A DNA stretch of 64,000 nt from Edaphobacter flagellatus. GTDB taxonomy: Bacteria > Acidobacteriota > Terriglobia > Terriglobales > Acidobacteriaceae. The translations under genes were made by a program, and so were the position numbers. The stretch covers positions 3,763,501 to 3,827,500 of the forward strand of contig NZ_CP073697.1 in NCBI RefSeq assembly GCF_025264665.1, given 5' to 3'. How positions within the stretch are numbered: the stretch's first letter is position 1; each line of letters starts with the position of its first letter. Positions 29,097 to 37,748 of this stretch are shown here, piece by piece. Below the pieces are notes generated by a model. It saw only the letters and a program-made list of their open reading frames with translations, searched no databases and had not been told where the DNA came from.

Positions 29097-29425
29097 ACAA
29101 CCCATCGCCTCGTACAGCTTTGCGACAGGTCATCCCGGGCGAAAAGCCGAGGAACCGAGCATTTTCCTCGTAGGAAGTGTCAAGCCCCCTCAAATCGTAA
29201 ACCACACATTCCAAAGCAAATAAACTCAGGAAAAAGTGCCGGTTAGTTTCTGTGACTTTGCTACACTTTAACCAGTAGGCAAAACAAATCCCCAGCGCCA
29301 TGCTGGGGATTTGTCTTTTGAAATCAATACTTTAGCCGTAACTCACCTGTTTTGAATATTTTACCCTTAAGGTTAGGGCCTAAACCTTATGGAATGAATA
29401 TTTTGCGAAAAACAGGGGGAGGGGG
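29097..29425. other. Intergenic region with hairpin and repeats
   Basis: These 329 bases between gspF and the convergent cupin-8 gene carry a strong terminator (29284-29314). Downstream of it lie two copies of GAATATTTT (near 29354 and 29396) flanking an imperfect dyad, AAGGTTAGGGCCTAAACCTT (about 29370-29389). I see no reading frame worth calling. Confidence 0.5.
29284..29314. terminator. Terminator between gspF and the convergent cupin-8 gene
   Basis: ACAAATCCCCAGC pairs with GCTGGGGATTTGT around a five-base loop. A CTTTTG run follows on the plus strand and a TTTTGCC run on the minus strand. It lies almost 190 bases after the gspF stop. Confidence 0.85.
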
Positions 29426-30343
29426 TCACCGCGCCCGGATCGGATCTCCCTTCAGCTTGTGCATAAACCGATTCGCCGCACGAGCCGGGTTATACGTCAT
29501 CGACATAAAGACATTCTTCAAGCCATCGCTCAGCGGCGACTCAAAGGGCGGCCGAGGATTGATCTTCAGGAAGCGGCGCAGATAGTGGTTAGCGCGGTAG
29601 ATGTTCCCACGCTCCGAATCTTTCCATGTAAAGTTCACGCTCAGCGAAACCGAGATATTGTTGTCGTTCTTCAGCCAGTGCGGCCAGTTCACCGGAAGAT
29701 GAACTCCATTGCCAGGCTCCAGATGGTAGCTCGTCGCATGATCCTGAAGCTCCGGTTTGTAGCGCGGAGCATTGTTGTCGACCGTCCAGAACCGCTCGAT
29801 CTCTTCCTGCGGCAGCACTTCGCTGTCCTTGCTGTCGAAAATGTGGATCATCTTCGTGCCATGAATCTGCAGCAGAAAATTGCATTCGCGGTCGATATGG
29901 TACGTTGTCACGCGATTCGGCGAGGTGATGAAGATCAGCGCATCCTGAACGCGCATCACCTTCTTGAAGTCGACGCCGCTCAGATCTGAGAACTCCGACA
30001 TGCACTGGTCATAAATCGCGGCATATTCGGGATCGTGCTGCGCCTGGTGAATCGCGATCCACGCGCCATTATGCTCGATGCGCTCCAGCGCATCCTCAAG
30101 CGGCGGCGGCGGCGAAAACTCATCCCAGCGAGCGCCGATGGCGACGTCCTTGCCCGCATCGTAGTAGAGATCCTGCTTGTGTGTCCGCTGGGTCTCCTTG
30201 GCCAGTTCCATCAGCCGCGGTAGCGTAAACAGAGGATTCTCGGCTAGCTTGTGATGGAACATGAAGGCTTCGCGGTTGAACTTCTTTGGGAAGTCCTCGC
30301 TCGGAACGATCGTTTGCGCGGTAGCCTCTGTAAGTACAGGCAT
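29426..30343 (-). CDS. Cupin-8/JmjC-like protein (putative Fe(II)/2-oxoglutarate hydroxylase)
   Basis: The 305-residue protein has a jelly-roll domain in its second half. It contains His149-x-Asp151 (TTYHIDREC), a strand ending in IHIFD, and a distal His near residue 222 (LPVNWPHWLKND). Together these could form the 2-His-1-carboxylate iron site of cupin_8/JmjC enzymes. No signal peptide is present. Related bacterial proteins are annotated as transcription factor jumonji or cupin-like. Hydroxylation of a protein side chain or small molecule is plausible but untested. It is monocistronic and convergent with gspF. Confidence 0.75.
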   Translation of the reverse strand: MPVLTEATAQTIVPSEDFPKKFNREAFMFHHKLAENPLFTLPRLMELAKETQRTHKQDLYYDAGKDVAIGARWDEFSPPPPLEDALERIEHNGAWIAIHQAQHDPEYAAIYDQCMSEFSDLSGVDFKKVMRVQDALIFITSPNRVTTYHIDRECNFLLQIHGTKMIHIFDSKDSEVLPQEEIERFWTVDNNAPRYKPELQDHATSYHLEPGNGVHLPVNWPHWLKNDNNISVSLSVNFTWKDSERGNIYRANHYLRRFLKINPRPPFESPLSDGLKNVFMSMTYNPARAANRFMHKLKGDPIRAR

Positions 30344-30535
30344 AACGTACTCTCCTTGCAGAAATCACGTGCAGAGCCCGGGGAGGTATGTGCAGATACT
30401 TTCTCACAGCCGCAGGAGGTTTGTTAAGCCGATTCTCTGCACCGAAAGTCGTGCGATCATGCAGTGACGGCGCGATTAAATGGAACAGAACGTGCTCGAA
30501 GGGCCCCGAACCTTCTGGACAAGTGAGGTACTTTG

Positions 30536-31204
30536 ATGACTTTGCAAAGCCGATCCACCCTCTCGGTTTGCTGCGGCTTCCTGTGCGTGCTGCTGCTTGC
30601 AGGCTGTACGAAAACGTACTACAAAGCGATGGCGACGCTGGGAAAAGAGAAGCGCGACATTCTCGTCTCGCGCGTAAAGGACTCGAAGAAGGACCAGCAG
30701 CAAGCCAAAGAGCAGATTCAAACGACGATGGAAAAATTCCAGGAACTGACCGGTTTTCAAGGTGGTTCGCTCGAAAAGAAGTACAAGGAGCTGAACGGGC
30801 AGTACGAAAAGGCCGCAGAAAGTGCGAAGAAGCTCCACGACCGTATCGACTCCATCGATCAGGTCTCATCGGATCTTTTCAAGGAGTGGCAGAAGGAGAT
30901 CGATGGGATGGAGAACAAAAAGTTGAAGCAGCAGTCGGCCGACATGCTGCGCCAGTCGAGGCTGCAGGAAGCAGGCTATATCAAGTCGATGCGCCAGACC
31001 GAGGCGCGCATGACGCCTGTACTCGCGGCCTTTCACGATCAGGTAATCTTCCTGAAACATAACCTCAACGCTCGCGCCATCGGCTCGTTGAAGGGAACAT
31101 CCACACAGATCTCAACCGATGTCGATGTGCTGCTGACACAGCTCGACGGCTCCATGGCGCAGGCCGATGCGCTCATCAACTCGCTGAACGCGAATGGGCA
31201 GTAG
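30536..31204 (+). CDS. DUF2959-family lipoprotein
   Basis: The 222-residue protein starts with a lipoprotein signal whose lipobox reads LLLAGC, so the mature protein begins at that cysteine with KTYYKAM. The rest is almost entirely alpha-helical and charged, with long coiled-coil-like stretches (KKDQQQAKEQIQTTMEKFQEL and EKAAESAKKLHDRIDSIDQV). The pattern, including the KREILV-like segment early on, matches DUF2959, a family of unknown function. The ATG at 30536 follows GTGAGG; a TTG one codon upstream is less likely. It is convergent with the HdeD gene, with five bases between the two stops. Confidence 0.8.
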   Translation: MTLQSRSTLSVCCGFLCVLLLAGCTKTYYKAMATLGKEKRDILVSRVKDSKKDQQQAKEQIQTTMEKFQELTGFQGGSLEKKYKELNGQYEKAAESAKKLHDRIDSIDQVSSDLFKEWQKEIDGMENKKLKQQSADMLRQSRLQEAGYIKSMRQTEARMTPVLAAFHDQVIFLKHNLNARAIGSLKGTSTQISTDVDVLLTQLDGSMAQADALINSLNANGQ

Positions 31205-31209
31205 TTCGC

Positions 31210-31770
31210 TTAGAACGCCTTTAGAACCCGCTTTGCCGCCAGCGACAACATCAGGCGTGAAATACCGCTGAAGAGGATGCTGACTCCGACCAGCGTACCG
31301 ATAGCCCAGACGCTGCTCGATGGCCACGACCGCCAGATCATCAGAGCCAGCAGGAACGTGATCAGTCCATCAAAGAGCAGCCAGCCCGATCCGTCCCGCG
31401 GACGAACCTGAAAGTAGAGGACAACCTCGAAAACCGCTTCGGTGAAGAGGTAAATGGCCAGCAGCAGTGTAAGCGTCGTCAGCCCGGCGAGCGGATGCAT
31501 AAGCAGATAGACGCCGGTGAAAAGATAGATTGCACCGAGCAGCAGCTCCCAGAGGAGGCTTCCCGTGGTGTGAGTCTTGAAGGCGAGGATAAAGTGCGTT
31601 ACGCCGCTGACAATCAGCGCCCAGCCCACGAAGATGGCAACGCCGATACCGCCGACAAAAGGAATCATCAGCGTAAAGAAGCCGGCGAGAATAAGGAGAA
31701 TGCTGAGCACGAGAGACCAGTTGGCGGTTTTATGGGCAAAATCGGTGATGGGATTGGCGTTGCTGCTCAT
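31210..31770 (-). CDS. HdeD-family membrane protein (DUF308)
   Basis: From the ATG at 31770, preceded by TTGGAGGATC, the protein has 186 residues. It shows about six membrane helices arranged as three repeated pairs (for example SLVLSILLILAGFFTLMIPF and LWELLLGAIYLFTGVYLLM). That is the DUF308/HdeD pattern. In Escherichia coli HdeD contributes to acid resistance at high cell density. The longest frame extends 73 codons upstream through a Cys-rich, non-hydrophobic stretch with no ribosome-binding site, and that is rejected. It is a single gene. Confidence 0.88.
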   Translation of the reverse strand: MSSNANPITDFAHKTANWSLVLSILLILAGFFTLMIPFVGGIGVAIFVGWALIVSGVTHFILAFKTHTTGSLLWELLLGAIYLFTGVYLLMHPLAGLTTLTLLLAIYLFTEAVFEVVLYFQVRPRDGSGWLLFDGLITFLLALMIWRSWPSSSVWAIGTLVGVSILFSGISRLMLSLAAKRVLKAF

Positions 31771-32046
31771 GCGGAAGATCCTCCAAAAGATGTAGAAATG
31801 ATGGGACCCAGGATCAGCAAAAAATAGGTGAGACGAATAGTACGATAGACCTGAGCATCTGGCCAGCGGGAAATCAATCCACACACAGATGCAGTTGTTA
31901 TTTACTTTGTTGCAGTTACAAAAACACAGGTGTCCTTTTTTGTCGCCGTTCATTTCATGGGCCACTTTGCCGGAGCAAAGCGATCTCACATTTGAGACGG
32001 TTCTGGTCGATCAGTAACGGTTAAGCGGTACGGGAGTCTTACGGGT

Positions 32047-33681
32047 ATGGCAAATATTCCACTGGCGATTCCAGTCGGTGAACTGGGTGTCGACGAGGTC
32101 GAGCGGGCGCAGACGCTGGCTCGCCGCTATCACGCCGAGTTTGTCGACCTGAAGAACTTCAAGATTCAGCACGAATTGTTCAAGCGCGTGCCGGTGGACA
32201 TGATGTTCCGCTACAGTTTCGTGCCGCTGGAGCAGGTCGGCTCGCGGCTGGCAATCGCCGTCTCCGACCCCTCGAAGCTGATGGTGCTAGATGAGATTTC
32301 CGGTCTCCTCGGAACGCGTCTTGAGACACGTGTAGCAACCCTGTCGCAGATCAATGAGTTGCTCAAGAAGACGGAGCAGTCGCAGCGTGTGCTCGACGAG
32401 GCGAGCGAGGGGCTGGCCTTCGATGTCCTCTCCAACGAAGACAACCCGGATGAGAACATCTCTATCGAGCGGCTGACCAGCGAAGACGACATCTCGCCGA
32501 TCATCCGTCTGGTCGATACAACGATCTTCACCGCACTCGAACGCCGTGCCTCCGACATCCATCTCGAAACCTTCGACGACTCGCTGCTGGTCAAGTACCG
32601 TATCGACGGCGTGTTGCAGCAGGCGATGGCTCCCATTGCGCGCGAACATCACCAGACGATCCTTTCACGCATCAAGGTCATGAGCGAGCTCGACATCGCC
32701 GAGCGCCGCGTGCCGCAGGACGGACGCTTCCGCGTACGCTACAAAGGCCGCCTGATCGATTTCCGTGTCTCCATCATGCCGACCGTGCATGGTGAGAACG
32801 CGGTGCTCCGCGTGCTCGACAAGGAGTCGATGAGCGAGAAATTCAAGAAGCTCTCGCTCGACGTTGTCGGCTTTGCCGAGCGCGACCTTGAGCGCTTCCG
32901 CCGTTACATTAAAGAGCCTTACGGCATGGTGCTCGTCACCGGACCGACCGGTTCGGGTAAGACGACAACCCTTTATGCGGCGCTCAACGAGATCAAGAGC
33001 GAAGAAGACAAAATCATCACCATCGAAGATCCCGTCGAGTATCAGATTCGCGGCATTACGCAGATTCCGGTAAACGAGAAGAAGGGCCTCACCTTCGCTC
33101 GCGGCTTGCGCTCTATTCTGCGTCATGACCCAGACAAAATTCTCGTCGGTGAGATCCGCGACGCCGAAACGGCGCAGATTGCCATCAACTCGGCGCTGAC
33201 AGGTCATCTCGTCTTCACCACTGTTCACGCCAACAACGTGGTCGACGTGCTGGGCCGCTTTCTCAATATGGGCGTCGAACCCTACAACTTCGTCTCGGCG
33301 CTGAACTGTATCCTGGCGCAGCGGCTCGTTCGCCAGATATGCGAGTTCTGCGCACGCGAAGTGTATTACGACGACGCGACGCTGCTTGCCAGCGGCCTCG
33401 ATGCAGACGAGTGGCGCAGTTTCCGCTTCCGCGAGGGCGCCGGCTGCATGGAGTGCGGCGGCACTGGATATCGCGGCCGTTCGGCGATTCACGAGCTGCT
33501 CGAGCTGGACGACGAGATTCGCGAGATGCTGCTGGCCAAGAAGCCCGGAAGCGAGATTCGCAAGAAGGCCCGTGAGAAGGGGATGGCCTTCCTGCGCGAT
33601 TCTGCGCTGGAACGGGTGAGGGCCGGAATTACGACGCTCAAGGAGATCAACAAGGTTACGTTTATCGAATCGGGACGTTAA
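32047..33681 (+). CDS. Type II secretion/type IV pilus assembly ATPase (GspE/PilB)
   Basis: This 544-residue hexameric motor ATPase carries an N-terminal MshEN/GspE-N domain (about 10-110). The nucleotide-binding core follows: the Asp/His-box region RRASDIHLETF (about 167-177), Walker A GPTGSGKTT at 299-307, and Walker B ILVGEIRDAETA near 370. Two CxxC pairs (CEFC and CMEC) form the C-terminal zinc site typical of extension ATPases (PilB/GspE). It powers pilin or pseudopilin assembly on the cytoplasmic face. It heads the run gspE-pilM-pilN-pilO-pilP-like-pilin-like, with 49 bases to pilM. Confidence 0.95.
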   Translation: MANIPLAIPVGELGVDEVERAQTLARRYHAEFVDLKNFKIQHELFKRVPVDMMFRYSFVPLEQVGSRLAIAVSDPSKLMVLDEISGLLGTRLETRVATLSQINELLKKTEQSQRVLDEASEGLAFDVLSNEDNPDENISIERLTSEDDISPIIRLVDTTIFTALERRASDIHLETFDDSLLVKYRIDGVLQQAMAPIAREHHQTILSRIKVMSELDIAERRVPQDGRFRVRYKGRLIDFRVSIMPTVHGENAVLRVLDKESMSEKFKKLSLDVVGFAERDLERFRRYIKEPYGMVLVTGPTGSGKTTTLYAALNEIKSEEDKIITIEDPVEYQIRGITQIPVNEKKGLTFARGLRSILRHDPDKILVGEIRDAETAQIAINSALTGHLVFTTVHANNVVDVLGRFLNMGVEPYNFVSALNCILAQRLVRQICEFCAREVYYDDATLLASGLDADEWRSFRFREGAGCMECGGTGYRGRSAIHELLELDDEIREMLLAKKPGSEIRKKAREKGMAFLRDSALERVRAGITTLKEINKVTFIESGR

Positions 33682-33730
33682 CCCTTGTGATTGCGAACTG
33701 CGCGCGAGATACAGGATAAGCTGGGACGGA

Positions 33731-34759
33731 ATGGAGATTTTGCCGAAAAACCTGGGGACGCGCCCCCGGCTTGCCGTTGAGGTCAGGCCCGAGGGAGTCG
33801 TTGCAGCCAGGGCCGAAGATGCGCAGGCGCTGCTTGCTGCTGTGGCCGAGCGTTCGTTGCCCGAGGGCGTTCTTATGCCGGGCCTGAAGGCGGGTAATGT
33901 TGTCGATGGAATGCGGCTGGCTGCCGTATTACGCGAGGCGCTGGACGTCGTGGCTGCCCGCGGTGGCGAGCGTACGCGCTATGTCACGCTGGTGATACCC
34001 GATGCCGCGACACGGGTTCTCCTGCTGGAGTTCGACGAGATGCCTGCAAAGCCTGCCGAGGCGCTCCCGATCGTGCGTTTCCGGCTGAAAAAGCTTGTGC
34101 CTTTCGATCCCGATCATGCAGCGGTGAGCTACCAGGTGATGTCAGCCGAACGAGGCAGCGTGCAGGTGCTGGTGGTTGCGATGCCAAGCGATGTTCTGGC
34201 GGAATATGAAGGCGCGGTGACGGCTGCTGGTTATATGCCGGGAGCGGTCCTGCCTTCAACGCTGGCTACGCTGGCTTGTCTCGATGAACAGGAGGCTCCT
34301 GTGCTTGTCGCCAATGCAGGACGCGGCGGTGTGACGACAGCCATCGTTCGTCGCGGAGCTTTACTGCTGCATCGCGCGCTGGAGCTGGCTGGCGATCCTA
34401 CCGATGCACGCTCGCTGGAAACCCTGCAGGCTGCCGGTGTGGTGTACGACCGCATTGAGGCTGAGGCACTGATCGAGACGCAGGTACTGGAGGCTGAAGC
34501 GCATGGTTCTGCGCGTGAGGTGGCCCAGTCGGTAAGTGTCGCCGTAGCCTACTTCGAGGACACACTCGCGTCGGTTCCTGATGGGATATTCTCGGCTGGA
34601 ACGATTGGAGCCGATGGTCTGCAGACAATTTTGGAGGAAAACGGTATTACAGCGCTGAAGGTGCGTGAGATAGTAGGCGCCGATGGACTGACCGCCGGCG
34701 CGGCGTCTCGCGTGCCGCGTGGCTGGCTTGCCGGCGTCCGGGGAGCGTTGAGGAACTGA
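33731..34759 (+). CDS. PilM/GspL-like pilus assembly protein
   Basis: The 342-residue protein is a divergent actin-like PilM or cytoplasmic GspL. Its beta-rich N-terminus is RLAVEVRPEGVVAARAED. The central segment LEFDEMPAKPAEALPIVRFRLKK matches the PilM sequence in which the domain contacts the motor ATPase, and the C-terminal half has an SVAVAYFED motif. No membrane helix is visible, which fits cytoplasmic PilM rather than full-length GspL. The assignment rests mainly on position (after gspE, before PilN- and PilO-like genes) and size. Its stop overlaps the next start as TGATG, so translation is coupled. Confidence 0.8.
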   Translation: MEILPKNLGTRPRLAVEVRPEGVVAARAEDAQALLAAVAERSLPEGVLMPGLKAGNVVDGMRLAAVLREALDVVAARGGERTRYVTLVIPDAATRVLLLEFDEMPAKPAEALPIVRFRLKKLVPFDPDHAAVSYQVMSAERGSVQVLVVAMPSDVLAEYEGAVTAAGYMPGAVLPSTLATLACLDEQEAPVLVANAGRGGVTTAIVRRGALLLHRALELAGDPTDARSLETLQAAGVVYDRIEAEALIETQVLEAEAHGSAREVAQSVSVAVAYFEDTLASVPDGIFSAGTIGADGLQTILEENGITALKVREIVGADGLTAGAASRVPRGWLAGVRGALRN

Positions 34760-35511
34760 TGCGGATCTCCGTCAATCTTGCAACGCGTCCATTTGTCGAG
34801 CTGCGTCCGTTGTTCGCGAAGCTGCGCCTTGCCGTTATTGCACTCGCATTGCTGGCCGTGGCGTTTACATTTGCGCTGCGTTCCCTGAACGCCAAAGCTC
34901 GTGGTGCTGAAGCGCAGATGAATGCACTGAAGGCGAAGACGCTCCAGTATCGAACGGAGCGTCAGCGCAACGAAGCGCGAATGCGTCAGCCGCAGAACAT
35001 GGCCGTGCTTGAACGCAGCCAGTTCCTGAATGCATTGTTCGTACGTAAAAGTTTCAGCTGGACGGCCGTTATGATGGACCTCGAACGCGTACTGCCATCC
35101 GGTGTGCAGGTGACCAGCATCGAGCCGGTCACCTCGAAGAGCGGCGAGGTGAGTATACGGCTGCGCGTCAGCGGCGATCGCGACCGCGCCGTACAACTGG
35201 TGCGTAATCTCGAGCGCGCGCAGCGGTTTATCTCTCCCCGGCTGGCAAGTGAATCAGCACAGGCGCAGGAATCGAACGGCCGCGGTGGTTTTCAGCAGAC
35301 TGCGTCACCGGGTGCGGTGGAGTTCGACATCCTGAGTGGATATAACCCGTTGTCGGAGCCAGTCAAAGCGACGAAGGAAGAAGCTGCGCCGACTACTCCA
35401 GATTCTGCCGATTCGATGCAACAAAGCGACAGATTGCAGGTCCCGCGGCGTGCGCGCGGCGCAAAAGCTGCTCCGCCAAAGCAGCGGCCGTTGATGGGTG
35501 GTGTGCGATGA
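34759..35511 (+). CDS. PilN-like inner-membrane protein
   Basis: The 250-residue protein begins with RISVNLATRPF. This corresponds to the INLL.-like N-terminal peptide by which PilN docks on PilM. A single membrane helix (LRLAVIALALLAVAFTFAL) follows, then a coiled coil and a ferredoxin-like periplasmic domain (LERVLPSGVQVTSIEPVTSK). A Lys/Pro/Ala-rich C-terminal tail of about 50 residues is longer than usual. It forms the inner-membrane scaffold with PilO. It overlaps pilM by one base and pilO by four. Confidence 0.85.
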   Translation: MRISVNLATRPFVELRPLFAKLRLAVIALALLAVAFTFALRSLNAKARGAEAQMNALKAKTLQYRTERQRNEARMRQPQNMAVLERSQFLNALFVRKSFSWTAVMMDLERVLPSGVQVTSIEPVTSKSGEVSIRLRVSGDRDRAVQLVRNLERAQRFISPRLASESAQAQESNGRGGFQQTASPGAVEFDILSGYNPLSEPVKATKEEAAPTTPDSADSMQQSDRLQVPRRARGAKAAPPKQRPLMGGVR

Positions 35512-36185
35512 CGGCGATGACGCGAGTCGCAGCAGTGGCGCAGGGCATGCAGGGCGCAACCGAGAGGACGCGTCGCATGGTGACACGGCTGAACCTCTAT
35601 TACACGGCGGTTGCCGCGCTGGCAGTGGTGAATCTGTATCTACTGGTGCAGATGGGCCTCGCATGGCGGGCAGCGAACAGCGAAGATGCCAATGCTCTTG
35701 CGCAGCAGACAGTAGCCATGCAGACGGCGGAGATCGCCAAGAAACCTCTCGAGGGGCTGGACGCTAAGCTGACGACAGCGACTGAAGATGCGGATAAGTT
35801 CTACGATGCGCGTTTGCCGGTGGCATACTCCGATGTGCTGGCCGAACTTGGCGCGCTAACGAAGAAGCAGGGTGTCAAGCTGGTTCGTGTGGGATATGCG
35901 GAGTCGCCGGTGCTGGAAGGCGGCAAAATGCTGACAGAAGTTCGCATGGATGCGAGCCTCAATGGCGATTATCGTCCGCTGGTCCTGTTTATGAACTCGC
36001 TGGAGCGGGACAAGATGTTCTTCCTGATCCGCGGCGTGGCTCTTACCGGGCAACAGAGTGGCACTGTGGGCCTCAGACTTGCGCTGACTACATATTTGCG
36101 CCCTACGGAGCGTGGAGGCAAACCGGCGAAGGCGGCTGACAGCGCTCTGCCTGCAACGGCAGCGAGCAGGAGCGGCGCGCAATGA
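35508..36185 (+). CDS. PilO-like inner-membrane protein
   Basis: The 225-residue protein has one membrane helix near the N-terminus (YYTAVAALAVVNLYLLVQ). A coiled-coil segment follows, and then a periplasmic ferredoxin-like domain (LAELGALTKKQGVKLVRVGY and DYRPLVLFMNSLERDKMFFLI) typical of PilO/GspM. It should pair with the PilN-like protein. The N-terminus, with about 25 polar residues before the helix, is somewhat long. The gene overlaps its neighbours on both sides by ATGA-type junctions. Confidence 0.85.
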   Translation: MTAMTRVAAVAQGMQGATERTRRMVTRLNLYYTAVAALAVVNLYLLVQMGLAWRAANSEDANALAQQTVAMQTAEIAKKPLEGLDAKLTTATEDADKFYDARLPVAYSDVLAELGALTKKQGVKLVRVGYAESPVLEGGKMLTEVRMDASLNGDYRPLVLFMNSLERDKMFFLIRGVALTGQQSGTVGLRLALTTYLRPTERGGKPAKAADSALPATAASRSGAQ

Positions 36186-36778
36186 ATCTGACTCCTGATG
36201 TGCAAAAGAAGGCGATCGCCGTGGGTGCGTTTGTGTTGGTAGCTGCAGGCATTCTGTACTACCAGCTGAGCGACAGCAGCCCTGCGCCGAGACCGGTGCA
36301 GCCTGTTGTGACGACACAGCCTGCGGCTCCCGCTACAGCGACGGCTTCCAGCGGCACGGCGAAGAGCCTGGGCACAACCTCAGCGCAACTCGATCCGACC
36401 TTGAAGATGGGTCCGATGCTGATGACCGAGAAGCTGGTGTATTCCGGCACGGGTCGGAATATCTTCTCGGTAGCTTCAGCGCCGGTTGAGATACCGAAGC
36501 CGATTGCCTCGGCTAGACCGAAGACTCCGCCTCCACCTGTTTACACTCCTCCACCTGGACCACCGCCACCGCCTCCAATCGACCTGAAGTTTTTTGGGAC
36601 AGCGACTGCGGCGGGCGGAAAGCGTCAGGCGCTCCTGCTGCATGGGCAGGATGTGTTTCTTGCGATGGACGGCGATATCGTTCAGCGCCGGTATCGCGTC
36701 ATAACAGTGTCGGCAAACTCAGTGCTGGTGGAGGACATGGCGAACAACAACCGCCAGACTCTTCCGCTCTCGCATTGA
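36182..36778 (+). CDS. PilP/GspC-like protein with proline-rich linker
   Basis: The 198-residue protein has an N-terminal membrane helix (KKAIAVGAFVLVAAGILYYQL). A long Ala/Thr/Pro linker ends in a run of prolines (PPPGPPPPPP near 130). A compact C-terminal beta-domain follows (LKFFGTATAAGGKRQALLL, then DGDIVQRRYRVITVSANSV), resembling the HR domain of GspC or the PilP beta-sandwich. These domains link the inner-membrane platform to a secretin. PilP is usually a lipoprotein, but no lipobox is seen here, so GspC-like topology fits better. It overlaps pilO by four bases. Confidence 0.7.
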   Translation: MNLTPDVQKKAIAVGAFVLVAAGILYYQLSDSSPAPRPVQPVVTTQPAAPATATASSGTAKSLGTTSAQLDPTLKMGPMLMTEKLVYSGTGRNIFSVASAPVEIPKPIASARPKTPPPPVYTPPPGPPPPPPIDLKFFGTATAAGGKRQALLLHGQDVFLAMDGDIVQRRYRVITVSANSVLVEDMANNNRQTLPLSH

Positions 36779-36789
36779 GGAAGTGAATC

Positions 36790-37701
36790 ATGAGTAAGAG
36801 AAACAACAGAACGCAGCACGAAGAAGGCTTCATGCTTATTGGAGTCGTTGTGCTGGTGTTTCTGGTTTTGCTGACGCTCAGTATTGCAGCCCCTAAGGTA
36901 GCGCGCGCACTGCGGCGTGACCAGGAAGTCGAATCGATTCATCGTGCCAATGAGTATGTCCGCGCGATTCAGCTCTACTATCGCAAGTTCGGGCACTATC
37001 CGGGCAACATGGAGCAGCTGGAGAAGTCGAACAACATCCGCTTCCTGCGCCAGAAGTATGTTGATCCCATGACGGGCAAGCCGAACTGGCGGCTGATCCA
37101 TCAGGGCGAAGCGAAGACGACGGTAAAAGGATTCTTCGGCCAGCCGCTTTCGGGGTTGCCGGGAGGTGCAGGCGGGTTGGGATCAGCGGCTTCAATGGTT
37201 TCGCCGGGACAAGGCGGAAGCGCGACGGTTAACGGCAGCAGCCCAACCAGCTCAGGCTCTAGCGGTACGGGCGGAGGCACAGGGCCAACTGGCTCCAGTT
37301 TTAGCTTGGGCTCCTCGCCTTTTTCGAGCTCTTCTAACAACTCCGGCAGCCCCAATTCCGGCCCAGGTTCAGGTTTGGGATCATCTACGGGGGCAAATAG
37401 CGGAAGCAGCCAACTGAGTTCTATTGGGGGCGCACCGATCGTCGGTGTCGGTAGCTCGAAGACGGGCGATTCGATTTCGATTGTCAATGAGCAGACGACT
37501 TACCAGACATGGGAATTTCTGTATGATCCGCGGATCGAGCAGCTCAAGGCCAAGGCAGCCTTGTTGGGAGGAGCCGCTTCGAGCAGCACGAACAGTTTCG
37601 GCTTAGGGACAGCGCCGAGTGCCAGTCCTGGATTGAATGCGAATCCTGGGTCAACGACTCCTTCGTCGTCTTCTGGGTCGGCTCCAACGACTCCGCAATA
37701 A
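36790..37701 (+). CDS. Pilin/pseudopilin-like protein with Gly/Ser-rich tail
   Basis: The 303-residue protein has a short basic leader and an N-methylation-like site (EEGFMLIGVVVLVFLVLLTL). A GspG-like helix and beta start follow (ANEYVRAIQLYYRKFGHYPGNMEQL, DPMTGKPNWRLI). Residues from about 115 to 230 and 255 to 303 are low-complexity Gly, Ser, Pro and Thr. The residue five after the predicted cleavage site is Gly, not the Glu nearly always found in assembled pilins. It closes the pilMNOP operon, 11 bases after the previous gene. It may be a minor pseudopilin or a membrane-anchored adaptor; cleavage by prepilin peptidase is uncertain. Confidence 0.75.
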   Translation: MSKRNNRTQHEEGFMLIGVVVLVFLVLLTLSIAAPKVARALRRDQEVESIHRANEYVRAIQLYYRKFGHYPGNMEQLEKSNNIRFLRQKYVDPMTGKPNWRLIHQGEAKTTVKGFFGQPLSGLPGGAGGLGSAASMVSPGQGGSATVNGSSPTSSGSSGTGGGTGPTGSSFSLGSSPFSSSSNNSGSPNSGPGSGLGSSTGANSGSSQLSSIGGAPIVGVGSSKTGDSISIVNEQTTYQTWEFLYDPRIEQLKAKAALLGGAASSSTNSFGLGTAPSASPGLNANPGSTTPSSSSGSAPTTPQ

Positions 37702-37702
37702 A

Positions 37703-37726
37703 GGGCGCTCCGTTATAGGAGCGCCC
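37703..37726. terminator. Hairpin after the pilin-like gene
   Basis: GGGCGCTCC pairs with GGAGCGCCC around a six-base loop, one base after the stop codon, between convergent genes. No T tract follows, so its strength as an intrinsic terminator is uncertain. Confidence 0.6.
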
Positions 37727-37748
37727 GGGTGATTCCATACACATAGAA

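Noticed and set aside
31771..31989. N-terminal extension of the HdeD gene
   Set aside because: The extra 73 codons are Cys-rich and non-hydrophobic. The ATG at 31770 has a proper Shine-Dalgarno and the family N-terminus.
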